This document shows, one piece after another, positions 27,137 through 36,827 of a DNA stretch of 64,000 bases. Below the pieces are notes generated by a model. The model saw only the letters and a list, made by a program, of their open reading frames with translations. It was not told the DNA's origin and searched no databases. The DNA is taken from contig NZ_CAJFDC010000012.1 in the NCBI RefSeq assembly GCF_904067045.1, positions 321,501 to 385,500 of the forward strand, written 5' to 3'. Both the position numbers and the translations under genes were made by a program. The stretch comes from Pseudomonas sp. FEN. Lineage in GTDB: Bacteria; Pseudomonadota; Gammaproteobacteria; Pseudomonadales; Pseudomonadaceae. Numbering within the stretch: position 1 is the first letter of the stretch; every line of letters starts with the position of its first letter.

Positions 27137-28516
27137 GGCGATAAAGCTCACGCGAACCTTCAAACCGTGGGGCTGGGCATCGTGCAAACTGATTCGCGCC
27201 AGATGCGCCCGACAGATCTCGCCGACAATCGCCAATCCCAGCCCGGCGCCGACGCCCTGCTGATGGCGCCGGTAAAACCGTTCGAAGACCCGTTCGCGCT
27301 CCTCCCGCGGAATCCCCGGCCCGTCATCCTCCACCTCCAGCACCGCCGGCAAGCCGACCCGCAGGATCACATTGCCACCCGATGGGGTATGGGCCAGGGC
27401 GTTGTCCACCAGATTGCTCAACAGCTCGTTGAGCAAGGTCGGCTCGCCTCGTAGCCAGACCGGTTCATCGGCCTCCAGCGCCAACGCCACGCCACGGGCA
27501 TGGGCCAGGGGCGCCATCGCCATGCCCAGCTCCCGCGCCAGTTGACTGAGGTCGAGCAACTGCGCGCCCCCTTCGGCAATGGCGCGCGCGCCATTGTCGA
27601 TCCGTGCCAGCGACAGCAACTGGTTGGCCAGATGGGTCAGACGATCCGTGCCCAGGGCCGCCGTCTCCAGGGTCTCGCGCCAGATTGCCGGCTCCGTCGC
27701 CCGCAGGCCCAGCTCAAGACGCGCCTTGAGTGCCGCCAGTGGCGTGCGCAGCTCATGGGCGGCATCGGCGATAAACTGCCCCTGGCGCTCGAATTGCCGG
27801 CGCAGGCGCTCAGTGAAGTGATTGAGCGAACGCACCAGCGGCCAGAGCTCATGCTGCACCTCCACCAGCGGCAACGGCCGCAGATCGTCCGGCTGGCGCT
27901 CCTCCACCGCCGCGCGCAAACGCTCCAGCGGACGCAACGCCGCGCTCACGGCAAACCCCACCAGCAACAACGCGCCCCCGGCCAGCATGCCCAGGCGCAG
28001 CAAGGTGTCGGCCATCAGGCTGCGGGCCATGTTCACTCGCGCCTCATCGGTCTCGGCCACGCGAATTTCCGCCATGCCGTTCATGTTCGGCTCGCTGACC
28101 GCCTTGAGCAGACTCACCACCCGCACGTTCTGCCCGCGGTATTGGCCGTCGTAGAACCGCGCCAGCGCCGGATAGTCATCGGTACGCGGCGTGCCGGGCG
28201 GCGGCGCGGGGAGGTTTTCGTAACCGGAAATCAATTGCTGGTGAATGTCGTTGACCTGGTAGTAGATCCTTCCGGCGCTGTCATAGGCAAAAGTGTCCAG
28301 GGCCACATAAGGCACATCGGCGCTCAGGCTGCCGTCGCGTTGCGAGAGGCCCGCGGCAATGGTTCGCGCCGACGCCAGCAAGGTGCGGTCATAGGCCGTA
28401 TCCGCCGCTTCGCGGCCGTTGTAGTAAGCACTCCAGCCGCTGGCGAGCATCAACCCCACCAACAACAGCGCCAGGTTCCACAGCAACCGCCAGCGCAGGC
28501 TGCCGGCCTTATGCAT
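27101..28516 (-). CDS. tctE: Sensor histidine kinase TctE
   Basis: A membrane sensor kinase of 471 aa. Membrane segment 1 is at about 12-32 (WNLALLLVGLMLASGWSAY), with a periplasmic region of about 130 residues and then membrane segment 2 (LGMLAGGALLLVGFAVSAAL). HAMP is followed by HisKA with the phospho-His in DAAHELRTPLAALKARLE, and HATPase with LVDNALAHTPSGG and DDGPGIPREERERVFERFYR. The ATG at 28516 overlaps the end of tctD by 8 bases. The regulator pair is divergent from tctCBA, hence TctDE. The last codons (AREAFGDPD) come from a REP element. Confidence 0.9.
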   Translation of the reverse strand: MHKAGSLRWRLLWNLALLLVGLMLASGWSAYYNGREAADTAYDRTLLASARTIAAGLSQRDGSLSADVPYVALDTFAYDSAGRIYYQVNDIHQQLISGYENLPAPPPGTPRTDDYPALARFYDGQYRGQNVRVVSLLKAVSEPNMNGMAEIRVAETDEARVNMARSLMADTLLRLGMLAGGALLLVGFAVSAALRPLERLRAAVEERQPDDLRPLPLVEVQHELWPLVRSLNHFTERLRRQFERQGQFIADAAHELRTPLAALKARLELGLRATEPAIWRETLETAALGTDRLTHLANQLLSLARIDNGARAIAEGGAQLLDLSQLARELGMAMAPLAHARGVALALEADEPVWLRGEPTLLNELLSNLVDNALAHTPSGGNVILRVGLPAVLEVEDDGPGIPREERERVFERFYRRHQQGVGAGLGLAIVGEICRAHLARISLHDAQPHGLKVRVSFIAGVAREAFGDPD

Positions 28517-29180
28517 CGCGGTGTTCCAGCAGATAGCCGAGACCGCGGAAGGTGACAATGGCCACCGCCTGGCCGTCAAGTTTCTTGCGCAGGCGGTGCA
28601 CGTAGATCTCAATGGCATCGGCGCTGGCCTCCTCGTCCAGGCCGAAGACCTGCGCGGCCAACTGTTCCTTGCTCATCACCCGACCAGGCCGGGCAATCAG
28701 TGCTTCGAGCACCGCCTGTTCGCGCGAGGTGAGGGTCAACAGTTCGTCGCCGAGGCTGAAACGCCGGGTGTCCAGATCGTAGACCAGCGTTCCACAGCGC
28801 TGCTGGCGCTCGCCGCCGAGCACGCTGCGCCGCAACAGGGCCTTGACGCGCGCTTCCAGTTCGGTGAGTTCGAACGGCTTGGCCAGGTAATCGTCGGCTC
28901 CCAGGTTCAAGCCGTGGACGCGGTCCTTCACATCACTGCGCGCGGTCAGCATCAGCACCGGCAAGTTCCTGCCCCGCGCGCGCAGACGGGCCAGCACCTC
29001 GAAACCATCCAGGCGCGGCAGGCCCACGTCGAGGATCGCCACGGCGTACTCCTCGCTGCTCAATGCCAGGTCGGCGGCCACCCCATCGTGCAGCACATCC
29101 ACGGTCAACCCCGCGCTCTTGAGCGCCTGGGCCACACTTTCAGCCAACTGGAGATGGTCTTCGACCAGAAGCACGCGCAT
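28509..29180 (-). CDS. tctD: Response regulator TctD (OmpR family)
   Basis: A 223-aa regulator. The receiver domain has acidic residues ED (7-8), phospho-acceptor Asp51 (AILDVGLPRLDG), T/S in LMLTAR and Lys in LAKPFE. The winged-helix DNA-binding domain covers about 125-220 (LTLTSREQAVLEALIARPGRV, then IEIYVHRLRKKL). It most likely activates the divergent tricarboxylate transporter when the partner kinase senses substrate, by analogy with TctDE of Salmonella. Confidence 0.92.
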   Translation of the reverse strand: MRVLLVEDHLQLAESVAQALKSAGLTVDVLHDGVAADLALSSEEYAVAILDVGLPRLDGFEVLARLRARGRNLPVLMLTARSDVKDRVHGLNLGADDYLAKPFELTELEARVKALLRRSVLGGERQQRCGTLVYDLDTRRFSLGDELLTLTSREQAVLEALIARPGRVMSKEQLAAQVFGLDEEASADAIEIYVHRLRKKLDGQAVAIVTFRGLGYLLEHRDA

Positions 29181-29426
29181 GGATTTCCTACCTTGATCGA
29201 GGTGGCTTGAACGCCCTTTTGGGCGGGGAGTCTACCGGATAAACAAGGCCCCGCTAGCCATCGCCGCCACGCTTTATCGAACCTTTTGCATTGAAAGCCT
29301 GGTGAAAGGTTGACCTATTAAAGTCCCTTCACGGACAGTCACGACCACCGTCGGCGCCTGCCGCGAACCCCGAAAGCGCCTCGACGCGGTTTCGTCCGAA
29401 TAAGAACAATAACGGAGTACTCCACG

Positions 29427-30404
29427 ATGTTGCCATTGCGCACCTTCGCCCTCGCCGCCGGCTGCCTGCTGTTTGCCGGACATCTTTCGGCCGCCGAACC
29501 CAAGCGCCCCGAATGCATCGCCCCGGCCTCCCCCGGCGGCGGCTTCGACCTGACCTGCAAGCTGGCGCAAAGCGCCCTGGTCAACGAAAAAATCCTCAGC
29601 AAACCCATGCGTGTCACCTACATGCCCGGTGGCGTCGGCGCCGTGGCCTACAACGCCGTGGTCGCCCAGCGTCCAGCCGATGCCGGGACCCTGGTGGCCT
29701 GGTCCAGCGGCTCGCTGCTGAACCTGGCCCAGGGCAAGTTCGGGCGTTTCGATGAAGGCGCCGTGCGCTGGCTGGCGGCCGTCGGCACCAGCTACGGCGC
29801 CATCGCGGTGAAAAGCGACTCGCCCTACAAGACCCTCGATGATCTGGTCAAAGCCCTCAAGGCCGACCCGAGCAAGGTGGTCATCGGCTCCGGCGGCACC
29901 GTCGGCAGCCAGGACTGGATGCAGACCGCGCTGATCGCCAAGGCCGCCGGGATCAACCCACGCGACCTGCGCTACGTGGCCCTCGAGGGCGGCGGCGAAA
30001 TCGTCACCGCATTGATGGGTGGGCACATCCAGGTCGGCAGCACCGACATCTCCGACTCCATGCCACATATCCAGAGCGGCGACATGCGCCTGCTGGCGGT
30101 GTTCGCCGAGAAGCGCCTGGATGAAGAGGAAATGAAGAACATCCCCACCGCCCGGGAGCAGGGCTACGACATTGTCTGGCCAGTGGTGCGCGGCTTCTAC
30201 CTGGGGCCGAAGGTCAGCGACGAGGACTACGCCTGGTGGAAAGCCGCCTTCGACAAACTCCTGGCCTCGGAGGAATTCGCCAAGCTACGCGACCAGCGCG
30301 AGTTGTTCCCCTTCGCCATGACCGGCCCGGAACTCGACACCTATGTGAAGAAGCAGGTCGCCGACTACAAGGTGCTGGCCAAGGAATTCGGCCTGATCCA
30401 GTGA
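29427..30404 (+). CDS. tctC: Tricarboxylate-binding periplasmic protein TctC (Bug family)
   Basis: The substrate receptor of the tripartite tricarboxylate transporter, 325 aa with a signal peptide (MLPLRTFALAAGCLLFAGHLSAA). The fold's first substrate loop is ECIAPASPGGGFDLTCKLAQ, with VTYMPGGVGAVAYNAV following. These are typical of TctC rather than of general Bug proteins. GGAG lies upstream. Divergent from tctD across 246 bases, where TctD probably binds. Confidence 0.93.
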   Translation: MLPLRTFALAAGCLLFAGHLSAAEPKRPECIAPASPGGGFDLTCKLAQSALVNEKILSKPMRVTYMPGGVGAVAYNAVVAQRPADAGTLVAWSSGSLLNLAQGKFGRFDEGAVRWLAAVGTSYGAIAVKSDSPYKTLDDLVKALKADPSKVVIGSGGTVGSQDWMQTALIAKAAGINPRDLRYVALEGGGEIVTALMGGHIQVGSTDISDSMPHIQSGDMRLLAVFAEKRLDEEEMKNIPTAREQGYDIVWPVVRGFYLGPKVSDEDYAWWKAAFDKLLASEEFAKLRDQRELFPFAMTGPELDTYVKKQVADYKVLAKEFGLIQ

Positions 30405-30423
30405 TTGTCTTCGCCTAGCGTTC

Positions 30424-30443
30424 GTGCCCCTCGCCGGGGGCAC
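30424..30443 (+). promoter_or_regulatory. Hairpin between tctC and tctB
   Basis: GTGCCCC pairs with GGGGCAC around a short loop just after the tctC stop, without a T-run. Such stems often let the binding-protein gene be expressed above the membrane genes. Confidence 0.6.
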
Positions 30444-30461
30444 GCCAGAGGAGCTCGCCCC

Positions 30462-30920
30462 ATGCTTTTACAACGACTGTTCGCCGCCGTCTTGCTGCTG
30501 GCCTGTACCGGCCTGGCACTGATGGCCTGGCCCTATCAAGCGGCCTTTTCCTATGAACCCGTCGGCCCGCGCGCCTACCCGCTGCTGATGCTCGGCCTGA
30601 TGGGCCTGGGCCTGCTGTACCTGCTGTTACGGCCCACGCCCATCGTGCACAGCGAAGACGAGCCGCCGTTGGACCGCGAGACCCTGCGCAAGATCGGTCT
30701 CTGCGTGGTTCTGCTGCTGGTTTTCGCCGGCACCTTCGAAACCCTGGGCTTTATTCTCAGCAGCATCCTGGTGGGCATCCCCATGGCGCGTCTGTACGGC
30801 GGCCGCTGGTTGCCGGGCACGATCGTCATCGGCCTGATGAGCATCGGGCTTTATCTGTTGTTCGATAAAGCCATGGATGTGCCATTGCCCCTCGGATTGC
30901 TCGACGTACTGGAGAACTGA
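30462..30920 (+). CDS. tctB: Tricarboxylate transporter small membrane subunit TctB
   Basis: A 152-aa protein with four hydrophobic segments (about 5-22, 38-55, 78-97 and 110-140), as in TctB/DUF1468. Its position between tctC and tctA and its size settle the call. The sequence itself is poorly conserved. GAGGAG precedes the ATG at 30462. Confidence 0.88.
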   Translation: MLLQRLFAAVLLLACTGLALMAWPYQAAFSYEPVGPRAYPLLMLGLMGLGLLYLLLRPTPIVHSEDEPPLDRETLRKIGLCVVLLLVFAGTFETLGFILSSILVGIPMARLYGGRWLPGTIVIGLMSIGLYLLFDKAMDVPLPLGLLDVLEN

Positions 30921-30921
30921 T

Positions 30922-32436
30922 ATGGATACTTTAGGTTATTTGGGCCAGGGCTTCGGCGTCGCCATGACCCCCTACAACCTGGTAACCGCCTTGTGCGGCA
31001 CCCTGATCGGTACTGTCGTCGGCCTGTTGCCAGGCCTCGGCCCGATCAACGGCGTGGCCCTGCTGATTCCGATTGCCTTCGCCCTCGGCCTGCCGCCGGA
31101 GTCGGCGCTGATCCTGCTGGCGGCGGTGTACCTGGGTTGCGAGTACGGCGGGCGGATCAGTTCGATCCTGCTCAATATCCCGGGTGAAGCCTCCACCGTG
31201 ATGACCACTCTCGACGGTTACCCCATGGCTCGCCAGGGCCTGGCCGGCGTGGCGCTATCGCTGTCGGCCTGGAGTTCGTTCATCGGCGCGTTCATCGCCA
31301 CCTGCGGCATGGTGCTGTTCGCCCCGCTGCTGGCGAAATGGGCAATTGCCTTCGGTCCGGCGGAATACTTCGTGCTCATGGTGTTTGCCATCGTCTGCCT
31401 GGGCGGCATGGCCGGTGATCGACCGCTGAAAACCTTTATCGCCGCACTGATCGGGCTGTTCCTGTCCAGTGTCGGGATCGATGCCAACAGCGGCGTCTAC
31501 CGTTTCACCGGGGACAATATCCACCTCACCGACGGCATCCAGTTCGTCGTGCTGGTGCTGGGCCTGTTCTCCATCAGCGAAATCCTCCTGCTACTGGAGA
31601 AAACCCATCGCGGCCAGGAAGCGGTGAAAGCCACCGGGCGGATGATGTTCAACTTCAAGGAAGCCGCCGCGGTGTTCACGGTGAACCTGCGTTGCGGCGT
31701 ACTCGGCTTCATCATGGGCGTGCTACCGGGTGCCGGGGCGACACTGGCCAGCGCCGTGGCCTACATGACCGAGAAGAAAATCGCCGGCGCCGACGGTAAG
31801 TTCGGCCGCGGCGACAAGCGCGGCCTGGCCGCCCCGGAAACCGCGATCGGCGGCGCGGCCTGCGGCGCCCTGGTGCCGATGCTGACCCTTGGTGTTCCCG
31901 GGTCCGGGACCACGGCGGTGATGATCGGCGCGCTGTCGCTGTACAACATCACCCCCGGCCCGCTGTTGTTCCAACAGCAACCGGATATCGTCTGGGGCCT
32001 GATCGCCTCGTTGTTCATCGCCAACGTCATGCTGGTGATCCTCAACATCCCGATGATCCGCCTGTTCACCCGCATCCTCGCCGTGCCGAACTGGGCGTTG
32101 GTGCCGGTGATCGCCATCATTACCGCCATCGGTGTCTACGCGGTACACGCTACCACCTTCGACCTGTTCCTGATGATCGGCATCGGCATCTTCGGCTATA
32201 TCCTGCGCAAGCTGGACTTCCCACTGTCGCCGATCCTGCTGGGCTTTATCCTCGGCGGCCTGATGGAGTCGAACCTGCGCCGGGCGCTGTCGATCTCCAA
32301 TGGCGCGCTGGAGATTCTCTGGTCGAGCCCGATCACCGCAAGCGTCTGGGGCCTGACCCTTGTCATGCTGCTGATGCCGCTGCTGCGCATCTGGCGCAAG
32401 CGTGCCGCCGAGCGGCGCGCCCTGGCCAATGCCTGA
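30922..32436 (+). CDS. tctA: Tricarboxylate transporter large membrane subunit TctA
   Basis: A 504-aa polytopic membrane protein, the channel part of the transporter. The two family glycine motifs are seen: GTVVGLLPGLGPINGVALL near the N-terminus and GFIMGVLPGAGATLASAVAY at about 260-280, plus GLAAPETAIGGAACGALVPML. About 11-12 hydrophobic segments are visible. It starts one base after the tctB stop. Confidence 0.95.
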   Translation: MDTLGYLGQGFGVAMTPYNLVTALCGTLIGTVVGLLPGLGPINGVALLIPIAFALGLPPESALILLAAVYLGCEYGGRISSILLNIPGEASTVMTTLDGYPMARQGLAGVALSLSAWSSFIGAFIATCGMVLFAPLLAKWAIAFGPAEYFVLMVFAIVCLGGMAGDRPLKTFIAALIGLFLSSVGIDANSGVYRFTGDNIHLTDGIQFVVLVLGLFSISEILLLLEKTHRGQEAVKATGRMMFNFKEAAAVFTVNLRCGVLGFIMGVLPGAGATLASAVAYMTEKKIAGADGKFGRGDKRGLAAPETAIGGAACGALVPMLTLGVPGSGTTAVMIGALSLYNITPGPLLFQQQPDIVWGLIASLFIANVMLVILNIPMIRLFTRILAVPNWALVPVIAIITAIGVYAVHATTFDLFLMIGIGIFGYILRKLDFPLSPILLGFILGGLMESNLRRALSISNGALEILWSSPITASVWGLTLVMLLMPLLRIWRKRAAERRALANA

Positions 32437-32490
32437 GAAAACCTTTGGGCTGGCGGAGCACACCGCTGGCCTGCCTACCACTCGTCGCCA

Positions 32491-32539
32491 CTGTCATTTC
32501 TGACAGCTAGCCAGTCCCTTCCTCCCGGCGTTGAATAAT
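32491..32539 (+). promoter_or_regulatory. lux-box-like dyad and -10 element, copy 1
   Basis: The perfect dyad CTGTCA-TTTC-TGACAG (32491-32506) fits the LuxR-type rule CT-N12-AG. TTGAAT starts 32.5 bp after the dyad centre (32531), close to the spacing of a class II activated promoter. The ATG of the multi-Ig gene is 94 bases downstream of the dyad. The binding protein is inferred only. Confidence 0.6.
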
Positions 32540-32599
32540 CCCACGACTCGCCATCCGGGCTTTCGGGTCGCTTCCTGAATTCCCGAAAGGTGCCTCGTC

Positions 32600-35500
32600 A
32601 TGAACGATGATTCCTCCCTACCTGCATCCGATGTCATCGACCCCCTGTCCTCATCCGAGCAACAGGCTCCCAACTTCGAACGCGAACCGCAACCCGAGCG
32701 CCGCGCCTTCAACGACCTGGTCATCGAGGTCCTCGGCCAGCGGTCGGTGATCGGCGCCGATATCGGCGTCAACAAGGCCGCCCTCGACCTCTATTACCCC
32801 GAAGGACTGCTCTGTTACCTGCATCCCTATCTGGACCAGAAAGAAGGTGACTTCGTCGAGCTGTTCTGCGGCGATCCCGATGACCCGGTAGCCTTTACTA
32901 CTGTGTCCAAGGAAGAGGCGGACAAAGGCGCCAAAATCCCCCTGTTCATTTCTTATGCTCACCTGCCCGAACAACTGATTCAGCCGCTGTTCTTCCGCCT
33001 CACCCGCTACACCGGCGGCAACCCCGAATTCACCCCGCTCTACAGCCTGCTGGTCGACATCACTCCACCCGCCGGCCCCTACGACCCCGTGCCCAGTACG
33101 CCCTGGCATGAAGAGTTCGCCCCGCCGCTGCCGCCGCAATTCGTCATCGATTATGGCGTCGACAAGGACACCGCCGAGCGCGGCGTGCCCTTCACCATCG
33201 ATCCCTACCCTCTTGACGAAGGAGCCCCCCAGAGTTGGCGCATGGCCGAGTACGACAAGATCCGCCTGTACATCGGTGGCGTCCTGGTCACCCCGGTGCA
33301 TACCGTCACCTGGGACGAAGCCAACAATCGCCGGCCCCTCACCATCACCGCTTATTACGAGACCTGGCTCAAGGTTCCCGACGGCCAGAAAGTCGTCGAG
33401 TACCAGGCCATCGACCAGTGCGGCAACTACTCGGTGAAGTGGTCGCCGCAGACCGTGCTCAAGGTCAATATCGGCAACGACAGCCGGCCCCGCCTGCCCT
33501 ACGCCTATATCGACGAATCCGACCTGGGCGAGGTCTTCGATACCCTCGATTATGATCGACTCGGCGAAGACAAGGACGCCACCATCGTGGTCACCCAAGT
33601 CCGCCAGGGCTATCAGATCGACGATGCCTTGCGCATTACCCTGGAGGGCCGCACCGCGGATGGCGCGCCCGTGCGCGAGGTTATCGACTACCCGATTCCC
33701 GATGATCAGATCGGCCGTAACAGCGATATCCCCTTGCGCAACCAGGTGGTGCGCGATCTGGTCGGTGGCACCGCCGTGCTCAGTTACGAACGGATCCGCA
33801 GCGGCAGCGCTCCGCAACCGTCGGAAGTGACCCGCCTGGCGATCATCGGCAGCACGCTCAGCCTGCTCGCCCGCCCCCAGGTACTCGAAGCCATCGGGGA
33901 TTTTCTCGACCCAGCCTCCTTGCTGGCCACTGTACAGATCACGCCCTACATGGGTCAGCGTTCCAGCGACCGCGTCGACCTGTACCTGTTGGGCACCCGC
34001 GCCAACGATGACCTGAAGTTCTGGCATTTCTTCAAGATGGCCGGCAGCGACACCGAGCCAGTGCTTTTCTACCTGCAACACGACCGCGACCTGGATATCG
34101 CCGGGCTCAACGGCGGCACCCTGGATGTGCATTATCTGGTAACCAACGCCGAGGGCGAGCGTAAATCCCAGCATGCCGTGCTCAATGTCGGCGAAGCCAC
34201 GGCGACCTTGCCAGCACCGGACGTGCCCGAAGCCCCCGGCGGTGTGCTCGACCCGGAATCATCGACCCGTGGCGCCACGGTAGTGGTGCCCAGGACCGCC
34301 AACCTGCAAGAAGGCGATCTGCTCAACGTGTACTGGCAGGGCAGCAAACCCGGTGGCAATTTTATCCATCGCGACTTCGAGGTAACCCGCGCCTGGCTCG
34401 ACAGCGATATCCCCTTCCCGATCGAACGCCAGTATGTCGATGCCAACAAGGGCGGCTCGGTCAAGGCGTTCTATATCGTCAAGCGCGGGCGTGACCCGGT
34501 GCAATACTCCCATACCTTCAACCTCACCGTCGGCATCGACCTGGCGCTGGAAAAACCCGAAGTACTGGAAACCACCGAGCCACGTGGCAATGTGCTCAAC
34601 CCGCTCAATGTGCAAACCGCCGTCACCGTGCGAGTGCGTTACGAGATGGAAAATGCCGACAGCATCCAACCCTACTGGAAAGGCGCCACCGATTCCGGCA
34701 CCCCGGCCATTACGCCAAAACCGGGAAATGCGGCCCAGGGCTATGTCGACTTCACCTTGTCCGGCGCTACCGCCGTGGGGCCCAATCTCGGCAAAACGGT
34801 GAACGTCAACTATGAGGTGACGCGCTCAGGGGCAACCAAACCTTCCAACGTACTGGATCTGATGATCCAGACCATCGCCGAAGCCGACTTGCCCACCCCA
34901 CGCGTCTTCGCGGACAGTGTCGAAGTGCTGGGCGACGAACTGGATATCACCAAGAGCATCATGATCCGCGTCGATGCCTGGCCTTTTTTCGCACACCGAC
35001 AACATCTGGAAATCAAGCTGGAAGGTACCAACGCTTCCGGCGGCAGCCACAACACGACCCTGGTTTCGTTCAGCAACTATGTGAACTCGCAAGAGTCAGT
35101 GCAACGGTTTGTGTACCGAGGGCCAATCCCGGCCACTTACCTGAACCAACTCGGCAATGGCACCACGCTCAGGGTATTGTTCAAGGCGGCGGTCAACGGC
35201 GGAACGAATATTGGAGATGCATTAGCGTTCCCAACACGTACCCTGACCGTCACAAATGAGGTAAAACCGGTTATTACTGGCGTGCACACTTCCACGGGAG
35301 CTTCTGTCCCTCACAACGGCACTACCGACCAAAGAAGTCTGACGCTGTCCGGCACCGCAACGCCCAATTCCACCATCGAAGTACGCGACGGAACGACAGT
35401 CGTCTTGAGCACTTCGGTTAACGGCTCCAGGGCCTGGAGCGGCGATATCAATAACTTATCGGAAAAAAAATACAATCTCGTCGCCAAGATCGTCGGCGGA

Positions 35501-36427
35501 ACGTTGTCGTCCGATACCAGGAGCTTTACGGTACAAGCCGCCGAGGTGAAACCGGTTATTACGGGCGTGCACACTTCCACAGGCGCTTCAGTCCCTCACA
35601 ACGGCACGACCGACCAAAGAAGTCTGACGCTGTCCGGCACCGCAACGCCCAACTCCACCATCGAGGTACGCGACGGGACGACACTCGTCCTGAGCACCTC
35701 GGTTAACGTCTCCAGAGCCTGGAGCGGCGATATCAATAACTTATCGGAAAAAAAATACAATCTCGTCGCCAAGATCGTCGGCGGAACGTTGTCGTCCGAT
35801 ACCAGGAGCTTTACGGTACGAGCCGCCGAGGTGAAACCGGTTATTACGGGCGTGCACACTTCCACAGGCGCTTCAGTCCCTCACAACGGCACGACCGACC
35901 AAAGAAGTCTGACGCTGACCGGCACCGCAACGCCCAACTCCACCATCGAGGTACGCGACGGGACGACACTCGTCCTGAGCACCTCGGTTAACGTCTCCAG
36001 AGCCTGGAGCGGCCATATCAATAATTTATCGGAAAAAAAATACAATCTCGTCGCCAAGATCGTCGGCGGAACGTTGTCGTCCGATACCAGGATCTTTACG
36101 GTACGAGCTACAGTGACGCCACCGGCGCCGCCGACCATCACGGCGCTCTATGATCATAAGATGAATGTCTGCCCTAATGGCGGCACTAGCTCTTCATTGT
36201 TCTTTGGCCGCTATGAGGGCAGAGGCGCATATGGCCAACGCGTTGTCCTTACCGTCAACGGAAACAATCACATCCCGGCCATCACAGTCGGGACAGATGG
36301 TAGTTGGAGCTACGGCATGACGTTCGACGGTATTGGGCTCCCTAAATATACGGTAATAGCTTCGTATGTAGATTACCCCCAGATCCAGTCACAGCCGTAT
36401 ATTGTCCATAGCACCGCCAAAGCATAA
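32600..36427 (+). CDS. Large multi-Ig-like repeat protein, paralog 1 (1275 aa)
   Basis: I do not recognise a named family. No signal peptide or membrane segment is visible. The N-terminus is acidic and Pro-rich (1-35). Residues about 40-880 consist of roughly 100-residue beta-rich units that end in patterns such as VVEYQAIDQCGNYSVKWSPQ or VNVNYEVTRSGATKPSN, typical of bacterial Ig-like folds. Residues 887-1171 are three nearly identical 95-residue Ig-like repeats. Residues 1172-1275 are a distinct end with a Cys. DNA and protein are almost identical to the 37402 gene up to residue about 750, after which the two separate. A terminator follows. Secreted adhesin or structural protein is a guess only. 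Confidence 0.75.
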   Translation: MNDDSSLPASDVIDPLSSSEQQAPNFEREPQPERRAFNDLVIEVLGQRSVIGADIGVNKAALDLYYPEGLLCYLHPYLDQKEGDFVELFCGDPDDPVAFTTVSKEEADKGAKIPLFISYAHLPEQLIQPLFFRLTRYTGGNPEFTPLYSLLVDITPPAGPYDPVPSTPWHEEFAPPLPPQFVIDYGVDKDTAERGVPFTIDPYPLDEGAPQSWRMAEYDKIRLYIGGVLVTPVHTVTWDEANNRRPLTITAYYETWLKVPDGQKVVEYQAIDQCGNYSVKWSPQTVLKVNIGNDSRPRLPYAYIDESDLGEVFDTLDYDRLGEDKDATIVVTQVRQGYQIDDALRITLEGRTADGAPVREVIDYPIPDDQIGRNSDIPLRNQVVRDLVGGTAVLSYERIRSGSAPQPSEVTRLAIIGSTLSLLARPQVLEAIGDFLDPASLLATVQITPYMGQRSSDRVDLYLLGTRANDDLKFWHFFKMAGSDTEPVLFYLQHDRDLDIAGLNGGTLDVHYLVTNAEGERKSQHAVLNVGEATATLPAPDVPEAPGGVLDPESSTRGATVVVPRTANLQEGDLLNVYWQGSKPGGNFIHRDFEVTRAWLDSDIPFPIERQYVDANKGGSVKAFYIVKRGRDPVQYSHTFNLTVGIDLALEKPEVLETTEPRGNVLNPLNVQTAVTVRVRYEMENADSIQPYWKGATDSGTPAITPKPGNAAQGYVDFTLSGATAVGPNLGKTVNVNYEVTRSGATKPSNVLDLMIQTIAEADLPTPRVFADSVEVLGDELDITKSIMIRVDAWPFFAHRQHLEIKLEGTNASGGSHNTTLVSFSNYVNSQESVQRFVYRGPIPATYLNQLGNGTTLRVLFKAAVNGGTNIGDALAFPTRTLTVTNEVKPVITGVHTSTGASVPHNGTTDQRSLTLSGTATPNSTIEVRDGTTVVLSTSVNGSRAWSGDINNLSEKKYNLVAKIVGGTLSSDTRSFTVQAAEVKPVITGVHTSTGASVPHNGTTDQRSLTLSGTATPNSTIEVRDGTTLVLSTSVNVSRAWSGDINNLSEKKYNLVAKIVGGTLSSDTRSFTVRAAEVKPVITGVHTSTGASVPHNGTTDQRSLTLTGTATPNSTIEVRDGTTLVLSTSVNVSRAWSGHINNLSEKKYNLVAKIVGGTLSSDTRIFTVRATVTPPAPPTITALYDHKMNVCPNGGTSSSLFFGRYEGRGAYGQRVVLTVNGNNHIPAITVGTDGSWSYGMTFDGIGLPKYTVIASYVDYPQIQSQPYIVHSTAKA
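35258..36112 (+). repeat. Three 285-bp tandem repeats inside paralog 1
   Basis: Units start at 35258, 35543 and 35828, each beginning GAGGTRAAACCGGTTATTAC. Units 2 and 3 differ at only a handful of bases, so unit number has probably changed recently. Each encodes one 95-residue Ig-like domain (EVKPVITGVH ... SDTRSFTV). Confidence 0.95.
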
Positions 36428-36449
36428 GAAATTTGGGAGGCAATATGTA

Positions 36450-36479
36450 GAAAGGGGAGCGACGCTCCCCTTTCGTTTT
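36450..36479 (+). terminator. Rho-independent terminator of multi-Ig paralog 1
   Basis: GAAAGGGGAGC pairs with GCTCCCCTTTC around GAC and is followed by GTTTTC. Confidence 0.88.
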
Positions 36480-36587
36480 CCATCATTGGGAGGAACGAAT
36501 GTCCATCCGGCATGCTATAGAGCTATGCACTATGGCAACGATCTGATACCCTTCCCAAGGACTGTCCCATCGCAAAGAGGCCTCTCC

Positions 36588-36827
36588 ATGTCCCAAGGAA
36601 CCATCTTCATCAATAACCGCACGCAGAACATTCGCATCCCTGCGGATATGCGATTTCCGGCTGATGTCAAAACGGTTACCGTGCGCGCGGTTGGACGGGA
36701 GCGAATCATTTCGCCGGTAGAAAACACATGGGACAGTTTTTTTCTCGCTGGCGAACCGGTATCAGACGATTTCATGACTGAGCGTGCGCAGCAAACGCAA
36801 AAAGCCAGAGAGTCGTTTGATGATTAA
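36588..36827 (+). CDS. vapB: VapB-type antitoxin
   Basis: A 79-aa protein starting MSQGTIFINNRTQNIRIP. The beta-hairpin DNA-binding N-terminus (about 1-45) is that of AbrB/MazE-fold VapB proteins (RxQNIRIPxxMRFP pattern), and the acidic C-terminus should wrap the toxin. A longer in-frame reading from 36402 runs through the upstream terminator and is rejected. AGAGG precedes the ATG at 36588. Its last 8 bases overlap the vapC start, so translation is coupled. Confidence 0.9.
   Translation: MSQGTIFINNRTQNIRIPADMRFPADVKTVTVRAVGRERIISPVENTWDSFFLAGEPVSDDFMTERAQQTQKARESFDD

Noticed and set aside
36110..36427. The C-terminal end of multi-Ig paralog 1 as a toxin domain with an adjacent immunity gene
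   Set aside because: No known toxin motif is visible, and the next genes are a complete vapBC pair behind a terminator with its own logic. The variable ends are reported, but no toxin function is claimed.
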